From Struthidea cinerea (taxonomy: Eukaryota; Chordata; Aves; Passeriformes; Corcoracidae), in NCBI GenBank assembly GCA_013397865.1, contig VZTI01005567.1, positions 186,001 through 250,000 on the forward strand: a stretch of DNA of 64,000 nt. The letters are read 5' to 3'. Positions 37,601 through 50,220 of the stretch are shown piece by piece. Each line of letters begins with the position of its first letter. Position 1 is the stretch's first letter. The notes under the pieces were generated by a model. It was not told the origin of the DNA and did no database searches. It was given only the letters and a program-made list of their open reading frames with translations. The position numbers were made by a program, and so were the translations under genes.

Positions 37601-40600
37601 GCACCATGCCAATTTTCAGAAAACTGTTGTCATTACATGATTATATAAACTGTGTAGTTTTTCTGCTATTTTGTTAAGTTTGATTCACTTACTGAATTAC
37701 TACAGTGACACTTAATCTGGTCTTAAGACAAGGCCTTTTTACTGAATATTATTACAAGTCCTTAAACCCAAAGTATATATAGATAAATTCAGTATAAAAC
37801 AGTAAACAAGTTCTTTGAAGTTGTGAGTTATGAGAATGTGTTTGAGAGATTTACATTCTTTTTTGTTTTTAAATGAGACCTGGAAAATTGATAAAGAGAT
37901 CAAGCTATTTAACTTCAACTTGTTTAGAATGATTTATGTACACTTCCCATACCACTGCATCAAACTGTCTTACGAAGTTGAAGGCAGAACCACTTGATTT
38001 CAAAAAACCTCCATCATCTTTACAGAGCGTTTATGAGCATAAGTAACGAGTGTCATTGTGCAAGGTAACTCACTAGGTGTTGAGGTCAGTAGAAGGTTGC
38101 TTGTTGACTCCAGCACGTTAGGTCAAATACTGGAACAGGTTGATCTGATGGGTTGTGGAGTCTGTTGGAAACAGTCCAAGCCTGACTCTAAACTACCCTG
38201 CTGTAGTTAACCCAGCTCTGAACAGTGCTTTCCATCATCTTCCTAACATCAGCTGTTCTGTGATATTGTGTAAGAAAAAAAAGATGTTAATATCTCAATC
38301 TTACATGAGAAGAATGAGGAGATGAAATTGCAAAATTAAGTATTTAACAGAAGAAAGAGAACTTAAAGTGAATGTTATATTTTTCTTGCAATAAATCAGG
38401 CTTTTCTGATATAGTCTGATGACATAAGTGTAAGGATGACTTCATGATTGTTCTGGCAGGGGGTAAAGGAAGTTTACAAACTTCTGTTATTCTGTGTGCT
38501 GCCTATAATGGAGAATGAGATTTGCCCTCTTGGCATGTGATTAGTTTCCATTGGACACGTAGTAGAGATAGACATCCTGGTTTTGACTGTCCTCGTTCAT
38601 GATAGATTAAATGTTGGCTCTCTCATTACCAGATAATAACTTGGATTTACCATCTGTGAAATAAGACAGTCTTACTCCAGTTGTCACTGGCTGGGGGAGC
38701 TCTTCTCTGTCTGCTTTCACAGCTGGATGTAATGAATGTTCTTGCTGATAATGTCAGCAAAGAGATCAAGCACAGAAATATCCTGGCTCAGACTTTGCCA
38801 GGTAGTGAGGTTCTTTGCAAAGACTTACCAGTGCCATCTTCAACAACATGGAAGATTTATGTTTAGTGCTGTTAAACTTGTAAGGTCAGACATAAGCTAA
38901 AGTGTAAGTGTGGTTTATAATCCCCTCAGAGTTACTACCCAAGATCTGAAAAGCTGAAAATATATTGTATCTAAATGCCAATACCTGCTTCCCTTGATGG
39001 GGAAGCTGTGTGTTACAGCTTGTATCCAAAATGAAAGAATTGCTTGTGATCGAGTGGTAGCTTGATGACTATCTAGGAAAGGACAGACAATTAGTTTTGC
39101 AGCAGTGAGTTGTCAGATTTTTCTCTTTTAGGACAGTGGAAGAATTGTGTTGTTCAGTGGTCCCTTGGAGCCCTGAAGTTTGCTGTGGTTTCCATCTCAG
39201 TGTCATGTTACAAGAGCCTATGTACACAGCAGGTACATCCAAATGCCCTAGAAAATGTGGGTTCATTATTTCCTTCCCTAGCCAACATTTAATTACAATT
39301 TCAATTGTTATGTAATCCAGAATTTCAAATTAATATGGAACTTCTAATGTGTATCCAGTCACTTTGAATTAGTCTTCAAAATACCCTGCTCTCTTGCACG
39401 GATTTGCAGAAACACAGTCTTGTCTTCATCTGTGGTAGGTCCATATACCCTCATTTATGCCCTGTCTTGGGTTCAGTCTTCTCATTGTGATTTTTGTTGT
39501 TGTTTTTTGCCCCTGCCCTACAAGGACAGGATTAGGTCTTTTGTTTGCCCATCTGGTCTTTGAAACAGCATTGTCTATCCCTTTGTTACTGGTATCTAGT
39601 TGTGATTCCAGCTTTGGATGACCTTGGTGCCCTCTCACACCCATTTTCCATGTTGCTCTGCGCCAGGAAGGTGTAGTGTGTTGCTTCAGAGGTGGTGGCA
39701 GCCCTGGGCTCCCCCTCTGATGGGGCACTGGCTTTGCATTCTCTGTCTGCCAAGGCTGCAGCGACTCTGGCACTGATTTCCAGGCAGTTTCTCTGGGCAG
39801 CAGCAAGGAGGTGGAGCACCTTTTGTAGCTGCATGGGAACTGTCTTGCACTCTGGGACACGGGTGGCCGGTGCTGTACAGAGCTTTGCTGGCAAGGTGCA
39901 GCTGTGCAAGTAGTGCCAGAGTCAGTAGCAGAGAGTGTGTGCCTGCTATCACGCCAGCAGGAAGATGCCATGAGAAGATTTTATCTTCACCTTCAACAGG
40001 ATGAACCTTTGGACTGTGAAATATGTACCTGGCCTTTAGCACAGGTCACTAATTGTAAGCAATATGAGGCATTTGTTCTGTGCTTGCTGATGGGCTAAAA
40101 CTCATCTCTTGGGATGCAGTGAACAGCCCAGCTGAGCAGGATGTATTTGCTTCTGTTTTCCTCTCAGTGCATTGCTACTGAGACTGCTTTCTGCACGAAA
40201 TCTTACCTAGCAGGAAAATGGAAGTAATGTATTTTCTGCCATTTGTAATGCTGGCAGACAATGTCCTAATAACCTGCAAAAGTGAGAGAGAAATTTAAAA
40301 ACTGGGAGCTAGATGAAGTTAGGACATCCTGTGAATCAGTGCAAGGACTGTTGCTGTCTGAACATTGTGAAATGTTGTTTCAGTTAAGGTGATACAGAGG
40401 CTGCCAAATGCAAATTGACCACCAAGGACAGAATTTCACAGCCAGGTACTTGGAAATAGTCTTTTTGAGGCAAGCATAATGTCCAGGCTCCACTGAGTTC
40501 AGGTGTCCTCCAGATATCTTGGCTCTGTGGAGGCCTCCAGGTCCCATCCCTAACACTGCCTTGCCAGCCTCAGTGAAAGTGAAGGATAAGTCTTGGCACA

Positions 40601-41394
40601 CAGAACTCAAGAACTTTTCTGTTCTGGATGGGGCTTCTGTGGGCAGAGGCTCTCATACGATGGTGTTTGCAGTAGGTCTCTCACTTCCGGGACTTCTGGC
40701 TTCAACTGGGAACTCCCAACGTTTATTCCCAGTGCGCAGAGTGTAAAAGCATAAGAGCAATTCTCTTCTTAAAGAAGGTGACATCTATGCCCTTCCAGAG
40801 GTACAAGGGGAAAGGGTGTTAATGTGCTCCTGAAAATACCCTGCACAGAGTCAGCCCTCAGCCATGCAGCTGAGTCCTCCCCAGCTTTGTGCAGCTTCAG
40901 CTTATTACTCATGGGGGTGGGGGACGGGGGGGGGAAGCCTAAATTCAAATATTTTTCCTGGTTTGCTTCACAGTGAGCCTGGGTTTATTCCCTCTCACAT
41001 GAAGGTATGCATAAAAAGTCTGCACATCTGCTCTGGAATCTGAGCAGGTTTAGGGTAGTTAGAGGATCAGTTAAACCACCTGATTTCTAGACAAGCAAAA
41101 CTGTGTTTCCTGAATCACTGGAATTATTTTATTTTTAAGATTCCCTGTCCTTCTTTCTGTCATATCATGCACAAATTAGTCCTTCAGAGAGTAATTTGAA
41201 AACAGTGACTGTGTGTGACAAGAAGGTACAATGTGAAATGTGTGGTGCTTTTGTTTTCAGTTAATTAGAAACTTGAGATCTCTCATTACTAATAAAGCTT
41301 CAGGTTTCAGTTCTTTGAAGCAGACAAATTTCTAATCAGGCATAATTACTGAGAAGAATTCCTTGGCTGGATCCATTAACTTCCCCTCCTGGTT
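34677..41394. other. KCNIP4 intron, no recognised gene
   Basis: AT-rich intron with two GC-richer patches, about 36830-36990 and 39640-39930. The patches hold long - strand open frames (36513-37064, 183 codons; 39426-39971, 181 codons) without recognisable domains. In both cases other frames are also open, as expected from composition. I see no named transposon. Confidence 0.5.
40914..40934 (+). repeat. G-rich tract, possible G-quadruplex
   Basis: G5-T-G4-AC-G9 on the + strand. It has enough separated G-runs to fold as a quadruplex. The exact G count may be unreliable in assembly. Confidence 0.6.
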
Positions 41395-41485
41395 GGTGGT
41401 TTGTTGTTTGTTTGTGTTGTGTTTTTGTTTTTGTTTTTGTTTTTTTTGTTGTTGTTGTTTTGTTTTTGGTTTTGGTTTTTTTTTC
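41395..41485. repeat. T-rich (GTTTTT)n low-complexity tract
   Basis: About 90 bp of only G and T, built from GTTT, GTTTTT and GTT units. On the - strand it is an A-rich tract with regular C. It could be an old poly-A-type tail that has mutated, but no recognisable retrocopy body lies beside it. Confidence 0.75.
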
Positions 41486-41739
41486 CCCTTTCCTTTTCCT
41501 CATGTCTTGGCCTGACGACAGTAAAATATACGGCAAACCTCCAATAATTACCTGAATGGCAGACATTTAATAGCTTTATAATGTATCTGAATGAAGGTTA
41601 TTAAATCTGCTGTACTGAGCTTTTCAGCTATGGCTATTTTATTCTCTGTCTACATAGAACTTTAAAAAAATTCTCTGTGTAAAAGAAGTATTACTTTCCA
41701 AATACATGTTAATTAATTGTCCATTTGTATTGATGCTGG

Positions 41740-42245
41740 ACATAATTTATGAAAAATTCTTACAAAGTGCCTGTCCTCGGATGGTTTTCTGGGTAGACCA
41801 CAAAATGCAAATGCCTCCTTATTGTTACGGATTGCCTTTCTCTGTGTCACTTTAAAATTGTTGCTTTCTCCTGAGCAGTGAGAAATTATGTATTTCAAGT
41901 TACTCGTGCAAAGCATTTTCCATGGGGACCTTACTAATTCCCTGAGCAGCTTGAGGTCTGCTCTCTTCATGTCCAGAGTTGAGGTTTTTCTGGCACTTTT
42001 CCTCCCGTCACCAGAGATTTTAAACTTGATGGCTCTGTGGTCACCGTAGCCAAGACAGCCCCAATCTCCACTTTGCTCACGAGATCCGCTCTGTTGACAA
42101 GGAGGGCATCTTTCCAAGTCTGCTCCCTTAGGGCCTGTTCCATAAAGTTGGCTTCCAGGTTTTTCAGGAATCTTCTGGCCCAGATTGTACCAGCTCTGTG
42201 ATGCTCTCAGTTAATTTCTGGAAAGTAACTCAGAATGGCTTTGTG
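41740..42245 (-). mobile_element. CR1 LINE fragment from the reverse-transcriptase ORF
   Basis: On the + strand the segment carries blocks typical of reversed CR1: TTGATGGCTCTGTGGTCACC followed by GTAGCCAAGACAGCCCCAAT near 42027, TTGACAAGGAGGGCATCTTT near 42093, TTAGGGCCTGTTCCATAAAG near 42128 and TTTTCAGGAATCTTCTGGCC near 42161. These correspond to antisense of an internal coding portion of CR1, well upstream of its 3' end. Neither the 3' tail nor the 5' part is present. The copy is diverged, and its - strand open frame 41713-42117 (134 codons) is a broken remnant with no function of its own. The left boundary is uncertain by about 100 bp. Confidence 0.78.
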
Positions 42246-45200
42246 GATGTTTGCTTGGGTAAAAGCAAAGGGCCTCAAGAGTGCCTGTAAGGTTTAATGA
42301 GCTGCAGTCTGCTGTGACTCGCTCAGTGTTGAGTCCAAGTGTGATCATTGTTCAGCAGAATTTCAAACGGGTTTATGAAAATTACTCCTTGAAATTAAAT
42401 CCTACTGGGAGAATCTGCTGGTGGCCTGTGCTCTGTTTTTGTCTGTGCCTGGTGTCACCTGCAGGGGTAACAGAATTGCTTGTGATGGGTAACTGTGGAT
42501 TTAGACAAAAAGTACCTGATGTTAGGCAATACTCCTCGTATCTGCAGAAGTATTTGCATTTAGATAAATGCTTTAGATCCATCCTGGGTTTTGAGCTGCT
42601 TATTAAGGCTATTTTTAACTTTTTCTCTGTCTTTGAAATGCATTTTCCTTCAAGGTTGGTTCAGTAAATTGACACATTTCTTGAAACAAAGGCAGGCATC
42701 TCTAGTTAGGTTTAGGCAAATAAGCAACATAGCTTTTGCTGGCACATGTGGCATGGATAGACTGGCTTTTATCTGATGTTTCCCTTCTTTTTGGTCTTGA
42801 TTTATCACTCAGTTTTCACTGTTTTCTTCTTTCTTTTGTCTTGTATTTTTTTCTCCCTTTCTGTAGTCTTCTGTCTTGTGTTCTGAAGCTTTCTAAAGGA
42901 TAAGACTATTCAACAATGACCAAGGAATAGTGAAGCTTTCTAATCAGTGATTTTGAACAAAAGGAAGATAGACTTCAGTGAATAAGTCATTGAAAACAGT
43001 ATTAAACAGGATTGAAATTTGGAAAAAAAATGAAGGCAAAGGCGTATATGAACCTGAGCCTGTATAATTTGAACTAAGGGGTTCAGAAAGAAGGCAGAGT
43101 ACCAAACTAAGCTGCTTCAAAAACTCAGGAAACCTAATCTCTGTCCCTGGCTTTCCTTCAGGGCTCTGGGAAACATTCTCTTGCTTTCTTTCATTTTCCT
43201 TACTAGAATTTTCTTTGTAAAATATTCCAAAAACTGGAGGTGAAAGTTCTATAATAATAGTAGTAATTATCTCCTGCGTGGTATTTACACAAGATGAATT
43301 CCTACCAAAACAATTTGCCCATTTGCTTTCTTTTGCTGCTATTTGCTTATTACACAGGTTGTGTGGACACTTTCTCCCCTTTCTTAATAATTTGCTAAAT
43401 TTTATTGTACTGTACAATTTAAACCTCATTTAAGCAATGCCGTGTACAAACCATATCATCCAGAATTGGAAAAATATCTGTAGACGTTCTACAAAAGTGA
43501 AGATCTCAAGACTTAGTTCCATTTAGTTATAGCTGAGAAATGGAGATCTTTGCTTCTCAAGAAATAATCCAATACTATAAGAAGCCCCGATTGCAGTGCC
43601 AGTTCCTAAACCAGCTAGTGAATGTTTCCCTCGTGATCACATGGATGCCAAAACAGATTTTATGGCTTGATTTATGAGCAGAAAAAGAAGCAAAACCAGC
43701 TTATGAGTTTTTTTCCCTTCCTTAATCCTAAGAAACAAAGAAAGGAGGCAGAGAGCTGAACTGATAACTTAGAAAAAATTTGCTGTGAATGGAAATTTAG
43801 CACTCTTTCTTCATAAGTGGCTTTCAGGCAGAACTGAAGAGCTGCTACTCTTACGCTCCTTGAATACATAAGGCTTTAATATTTGAGCTAAGACCCAGCC
43901 ACAGGCAAATAAAAAGGTGTGTGTGTGACTTAAAGGTTCTTTGCCCTTTGCCTTTGCTGATTTTTGCTGTGTATTGAGCACATGCTCTCTTGGTAGAGCA
44001 GGATCTTGGAGGAACTTTCTAAGATGCCTCCAGATAGTGCATCCTGAATGTTTTGATACACAAGGCTTACCCTGCACAGAGATTTATGCTGCCAGGCTTT
44101 GCCTTGATCACTAGTTCAGTATTATGTTCAGACTACTACTTAAAATTTCCCATCTTCTGCGTAATGGCAGCTGGCTCTGGGCAAACCTGCCAGCAGCTGA
44201 GTCCCTCCAGCTTTCCTTGACTGTGCAATGTGAGTCAGCTTTGGAGCGTGCTTGATACTGCAGCAGTTGCAGTAGATGTGTCCTGCTGGGTCTTACCTCT
44301 CCCACCTTTTCCTGCAATTAGAATTAGCTGGAAAGCAGAGGCTGAGAGGAGAAGTTAATGAAATGAGAACATGCAACTTCTTAATGAATTATATCTAAGA
44401 TAATTGGTTAATTACAGAAACTTGTTAATTCCCCGTTACTGGAACTACATTCCCCTGATGGCATTTTTGGTGACTGATTTCTTTATTAAAATGGAAATGT
44501 TGGTATGTGCCTTTCCTAAGTCACAGCAAACCCACAAGATAGTGTGCCCAGCAGCTGATGTCTTACTGAGCACCATTACATAAAGGGGACCCCAGACTGG
44601 GGAGGCTCTGAAATGCAGTGAGCTGAAAATGTATTTATTTCCTACCTGTTGGTAGAGCAGACCAGAACTATTTTTCAAGGAACTTTTTTTAAAATAATGC
44701 CAATGAGACCTAGTTCAGAAGGGGAAGGGATCTAGTTTTATCCCAAAGGACTTCCTGGAAGACAAGTGTCTTTGTCAGCATGTGAAGAAATTGGCAGTGA
44801 TTTGCAGAGCTCTGAGATGCTGAAATTTAATATTTGGTGACAAGGTTATTTTCTAGAGCTAAGGCTTACACTGATGCCAATGGTTGTTTCATGGCTTCAA
44901 TTTGCCCTGTGGTATGTTTCACACTGAACTTTACTCTGTAAGTGCCGCACCCACGCTGTAACTCCCTAGTGTTGCATAGCACTCAGTGCACTGATGGGGG
45001 AGAGCCCTCGAGGTAGTGCTGTTACCTGCTCGGGAAAGGGGAGCAAAGCCAGAGCTCAGGGCAGGTGGGCCCCTGAACACACCAGGGGCATTTTGGTGTC
45101 TGTGGCTTGGCTGTGGTCTCAAAACTTCTCCCCAGCACAGCAACCAGGTTTCTGAAGGCTCAGGCTAACATACATCTTTCCTCTCTTTTTGTGACTCCCT

Positions 45201-46223
45201 GTAGCGTGTTAGGAACAAGAGAGGGCTGACGCTGAACACCTATTAGCTATTGCTTCACACAAATAATAGCATTTATGTGAGTCAGTGAGCAGTAACTAAG
45301 GAGTACTGTAACAGCGGTGACATGGAAACACCTCAGCCAGACGAGAACAACAAAAGGACAATTCCAGTATCCAAGTGGTGTTGACTTAGATATGCCTAAG
45401 AGAAAAGTAAAGGTGACAGAAATAAATAAAGCAATAACGGTGACCAGCAAAGCCAAACTATTAGGTGTTTTATGGATAGTCAGGCAGAATACATGTGTGC
45501 AGAAAAGGGCTTTCCATACCTCCCATCCAGGTCATATATTGCCAGCTCTTGTGTGTCTGCAGCCAACCAGCCCCACCGAGTCACAGTGGGGCCTGTGATG
45601 CCCTGGTGATTCGTTTGTGTGTGTCGGATACAAAGCATGATGAGTTGATCCTGCTTCACTGCTGCGTGGATGTGCATGTGGGACTCTGTATCCTTTCCCT
45701 CCAGCATGCTAAGCAAGAGCTGGATTGGAGAAATTGGTCTTGTGAAGGCTCCAGCTCAGCGTTTGCAATTCATCACGATCCAAGGTGCAGCTTTACTTTC
45801 AAGTACAGCCCCAGTTTAAGATTTGTCAGTTTAGCTTTTGTTAGCACGAAACAAAAGCTTGTCAGCTTTGTGGCACAGTTAATGCCCCTGTCACAGTACT
45901 TTGCAGTTATAGCAGAGACCAAAGCAAAGTCAGCTGAGTGTCTGTACAGTTAACATCACCGCAAACAAGTAATAACCAGAATCCTCAGCTGACACTTAAA
46001 GTTTAAGGCTGTTGTATGGCATTTCCAAGTCTGTGTGCTGTCTGATGTCCCCTCTGAGCACAATTACTGTATAAAATGAACAGAATGTATTGAATAAATA
46101 TGCCAACTTCACCTTCTCCTTCTAGAGTTATAACAGTGAAATTTTAGTAGATTTGAGATTATGTTAATTGAGAAGATGCTATTTCATTCTTAACGGACTC
46201 TCCTAGCACTCTTTTGTGGTTCA

Positions 46224-46249
46224 GGAAGATATATATGTCTATATCTTCC
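46224..46249. repeat. perfect 10-bp inverted repeat (hairpin)
   Basis: GGAAGATATA, a 6-base loop TATGTC, then TATATCTTCC. It is AT-rich, with no evidence that it is transcribed or processed. Confidence 0.8.
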
Positions 46250-49200
46250 ACTGGAAAATAGTTTCTATCCAGATCTGAAGAAACCTAAGTATTAATGCTT
46301 ACAGGTGCTTATATCCTAACAACTACAGGCTGCCTACTTGGTATCCAGGAGAAACACACAGGAATCAACTTTTTGTATGGGTTAGCACAGAAGATTGCAG
46401 CTTTGCAACCTGGGCAACAAACTAGAAAATTCCTTCCTGTTTAGATCAGTTGCTTTAGCAGAATCCATGCCAGTTTGCCCATGTGTGAAATCAAGTGGTT
46501 TTCCACTTTCCTGTTTTGATGATATTGGAGCTAGCCACTGAAACAGGATTAGTGGGCTTTGTGGAACTGGATGATTTGAGAGGCTTGCAAACAGTTTTGA
46601 GGCTCACAAAGCTTCACATATTCGCAAATATTTTTATGTATCTTTTCGAAAAAAACCCGTAATCTGAAAAACCCGGGATGTATGAGTTTTTCATTATGCC
46701 TTAAGATTCAGATGCATTTTTCTTCTAATCTAAAAGCAATCCCTTTTGTAAGCAGCCCATACAGCTGAAATGGTGAAAGTAGGCAGAAAGACACTAATGC
46801 TTCCAGCTGACCTTCTGTTCCAATTTGGTTGTAGGCAACAAGCAGTCTGTAAAGGCTGCCCCTGACAGTCAGATATTACACCAAACAGTGGGAATGGAGG
46901 ACAGCAAATATGGTGTTTTCTCATCATCGTTCATCCAGCTTCCCTTAAAAAAACTAAACCTTTGTATAGTAGCTCGAATGGTTACATTTGCATCACCCAA
47001 GTGCTACAGTTCTCTCTAAGAAGCCTAAACTGGTAGAATAATTTCATGATTTGCCACAAAATTTAAAGAATTTTTGCCTGCCTCCATTTCCCAAATGTTA
47101 GCCTGCGTGCTGTTCTTCTGCAAGGAAGCATCCTTCAATTCTCAAGGCCCGATGAAAATGGGATCATGCTCAGTAGTTTGTTATTGAGTAGAGAGTTGTT
47201 TGGATATATACCATCTTTTTTTTTTTTCTCTCCAGAAATAGCAGAGGTATACCTAGAGACATACCTCTAGAATTTATATCAATAGTTTTGTTCAAAATAT
47301 ACCTGGAAGATAATCCTACTAGAAACCCAAGTGTATTGCAGTGCATTGTTTCCTGAGGCTAGCCAAAGAGTTAATAGTAATTAGCTACTTGCTATGAATG
47401 TAAAATGCTTAAGGACAGAGAAATCTCAAGCCAAGGATTCTTCAACATACTGAAGAGTGTTGCATGTTTTACATTAACTAAACTGTTATCTCCAATACCT
47501 CCAGGCATAATTTGGCATCATTGCTGGATTTTGGGTTTTTTCTTTGCCTGAAAGCACTCTGAACAGAAAAAGTACTGACAAGTGAAATGCCCTTTCATTT
47601 CATCTAAGTGTATCGCCCTCAAGGCCTGAGCAAGGATGTATTTGAGCAACAGCAAAGCATGCACTGATGCATCCAAACTGAGATGTAGTTTAATAATGAC
47701 AATTAAGCTTTTCACTTTTTTCATGAGAATGTAACGTGCAATTAATTAATACGATGTAATTTAATTAAATTGCAGGGAGGGCAGGGAAAATAGTGTCCTC
47801 TGTCATATTCGTTTCATTAGTTAGGATGTACTCCAATCAGCATATTGACAGGAATATTTAAGTAGAGACAAAGGTTTATTAAAATTTCCAATTAATACTA
47901 TGGACCATTGCAAAAATATCTAGTTAATTGAGATGGACGTATTTGATCAAGTTTTCCTTAAAAAGCTCTTTGCGTGGTCCATTGCAGTGTCCTGGAGAAC
48001 AACTATCTTCCTGTACTTGAACTGATCAAAATTTAGATTGACGGGGGAACTGGGCCAGCACAATTCACAATGGGATTTGGCCTTTCATCTCTGTACTTTG
48101 CATGTGTGTTTGTTTTTTACCATGAAATGTCATAGTACAACTGATAAAACTCATCACATGGTCATTTGCATATGGACTCACAGGGGAAACTGCTTGGCTC
48201 ACGGCACCAGTGTCAGGTTTGTGCTGCTGTATAGTAGCTGTTCCCAGAGAGCTCTGGGGTGGGAGTCTGTGGAATTCTTGGTATTCTGCAGACATTGGCA
48301 GAAACCCTCCAGTCCTGTGGTACAGTGCTTCTAAAATGCACTGAACTCTGTCCCTAATTCTAGAACCTGTTTTTATCCCATTCGGTGCTGGGATTAGCCT
48401 AAGAGGTGCATAATTTCTTCAGAGGATGTAATAAGATCCAAAATCTTTCATACAGATGAATGTTTCTCTTATCAAAGAGCTGGCTCTCGAGTGTCTTACA
48501 TTTTTTTGTAAAAAAAGTTAGGCTTTGAGTTTTGTGTGTTGGAGGCCTTTGAAGAAATTCTCACACACACACCCCCCCCAGCCACAGTTCTGATACCAGC
48601 TTAGCCATGGAAATGGAACTGTGATTCAAGAGGATTGTGGAATACTGGGGGGTATTCTACCTGCTCAAGTGTACATGATACATGCTTGGTCATGGAATAT
48701 TTTTAGATGCACACAAGGGAAGATGCATGAAGGAGGTTTATTATCTAAGGCTGCTGCTTAGCTTTAACATCCTGAGTATAGTTTCTGTCATGTGCTCTCA
48801 CATGCTTTGTTTCCATGAATGTCAGCCTCCTTGTGTTGTGTCAAGAAGCAGAATTTAAGTAGCGGTACCACTAGAAGAGCAGTTAAACTGTAATTCATAA
48901 ATCAGGGACAGTCTGGTTAACTCTGAGAGCTGACCCCTCTACTGAGTGCAAGTTACATGGAGCTGCTGCCATAATCTAGCAGTGGGAGCACTGCTGGCAA
49001 AAGCAAAGCCAGGCCCCTTTCCAGACAGCCCTCTAAAAGTTCTCCTACTCTCTGTGTGTTTAGAACTACGGCATAAGCTGCTTTCTTAGCCTTTGTTGCC
49101 TGTGTTTCACAAACTACTTTAGAAAGTTTGACCTCAGACAATGGCTTTATAAATTGGCCTTTTTGTTTGCTGAGAGTTTTGCTGCTTGGTACAGATTTCA

Positions 49201-50201
49201 AAAATGTTGGGGAAGGTGTAATTTGAGACTATGATGTATCTAAAATAGTGTGGTACTACTTCATAATTCACTGTGATGTATCTAAAATATGGTTAGTTTT
49301 ATACAGTTTCGTAATTCTTTCATGAATTTATTACTCTGATCTCCTAGTAGTTGTGGCACTGTCTAGTATAATTATGCAAATAACAAATTAAATCTTTTGA
49401 ACTGGGTGTAGAACAGGAATACAAATTACAGATGATAAAATAAAAACCTAAGTGCGACTATTGCATAGATGGTAAAATGAAGATGAAATGCCAGCAAAGA
49501 GTCAACAAGAACATTTAAAGGTTATTCCTCATACAACAGTTCAGTAAGTGAAAGAAATACAGGCTTATTTAGAATATTGTGTGCATATATTCATCGCTTG
49601 AGGTCACTTAAAAATAAGAAATCTAGAACAGCGTGAAAAATGGTGAGAAAACACAGTTTAATGTAACACACAAAGAAACAGTATTCTTCAACTGGGGAGT
49701 GTTTTTCAGTGCTTAGGCCTGTTGTTACTAAGAAAAATGTATGAGATGACCTTTACTGGGCAGTATCTTTTATAATTCTTACGCAAAAATGAATCGTTTA
49801 ATATGCCACTAGAGTGTGAGTTTAAAATGCATTAAGCAGAATGATTCTTCAGTTTGCCTCTTAAAAAATAAAGAGAAATGGGTAAATAAGGGAGATATCT
49901 TGATTGGAGACCACCAGAGCTGTGATTACTCCATGATTGACTAAATGACACTTGTTATTGTAGTGGAGTGATGGGAACTGTAATCATACTCAGTACATGC
50001 CTTGAATTACTACATAGACCTTCCATGAGACAAAGAAGTTAGTTGTTAATCATCTGCTTGGCACAGATGTCACCAGCAGAGATGTTTTTTAGGGCACTTG
50101 ATGTCCTTTGGTGGCTATTTCTAGAAACCTTCTGGACTTCCAGAATACCTTTTTTTTTTTACTGTCTTTTCATGACTACTTGGATTCTATTGCCCTCAAG
50201 A

Positions 50202-50220
50202 CAAGTCTTGACAAGACTTG
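50202..50220. repeat. 19-bp palindrome
   Basis: CAAGTCTTG and CAAGACTTG are exact reverse complements separated by a single A. It might be a chance structure or a protein-binding site; the sequence alone does not say. Confidence 0.8.

Noticed and set aside
41713..42117. 134-codon - strand frame
   Set aside because: A remnant of a diverged CR1 reverse-transcriptase ORF segment, truncated at both ends; not a gene of its own.
45495..45953. 152-codon + strand frame, Cys/Leu-rich
   Set aside because: No domain, and the opposite strand is also open over part of it; no homologue recalled. Considered chance.
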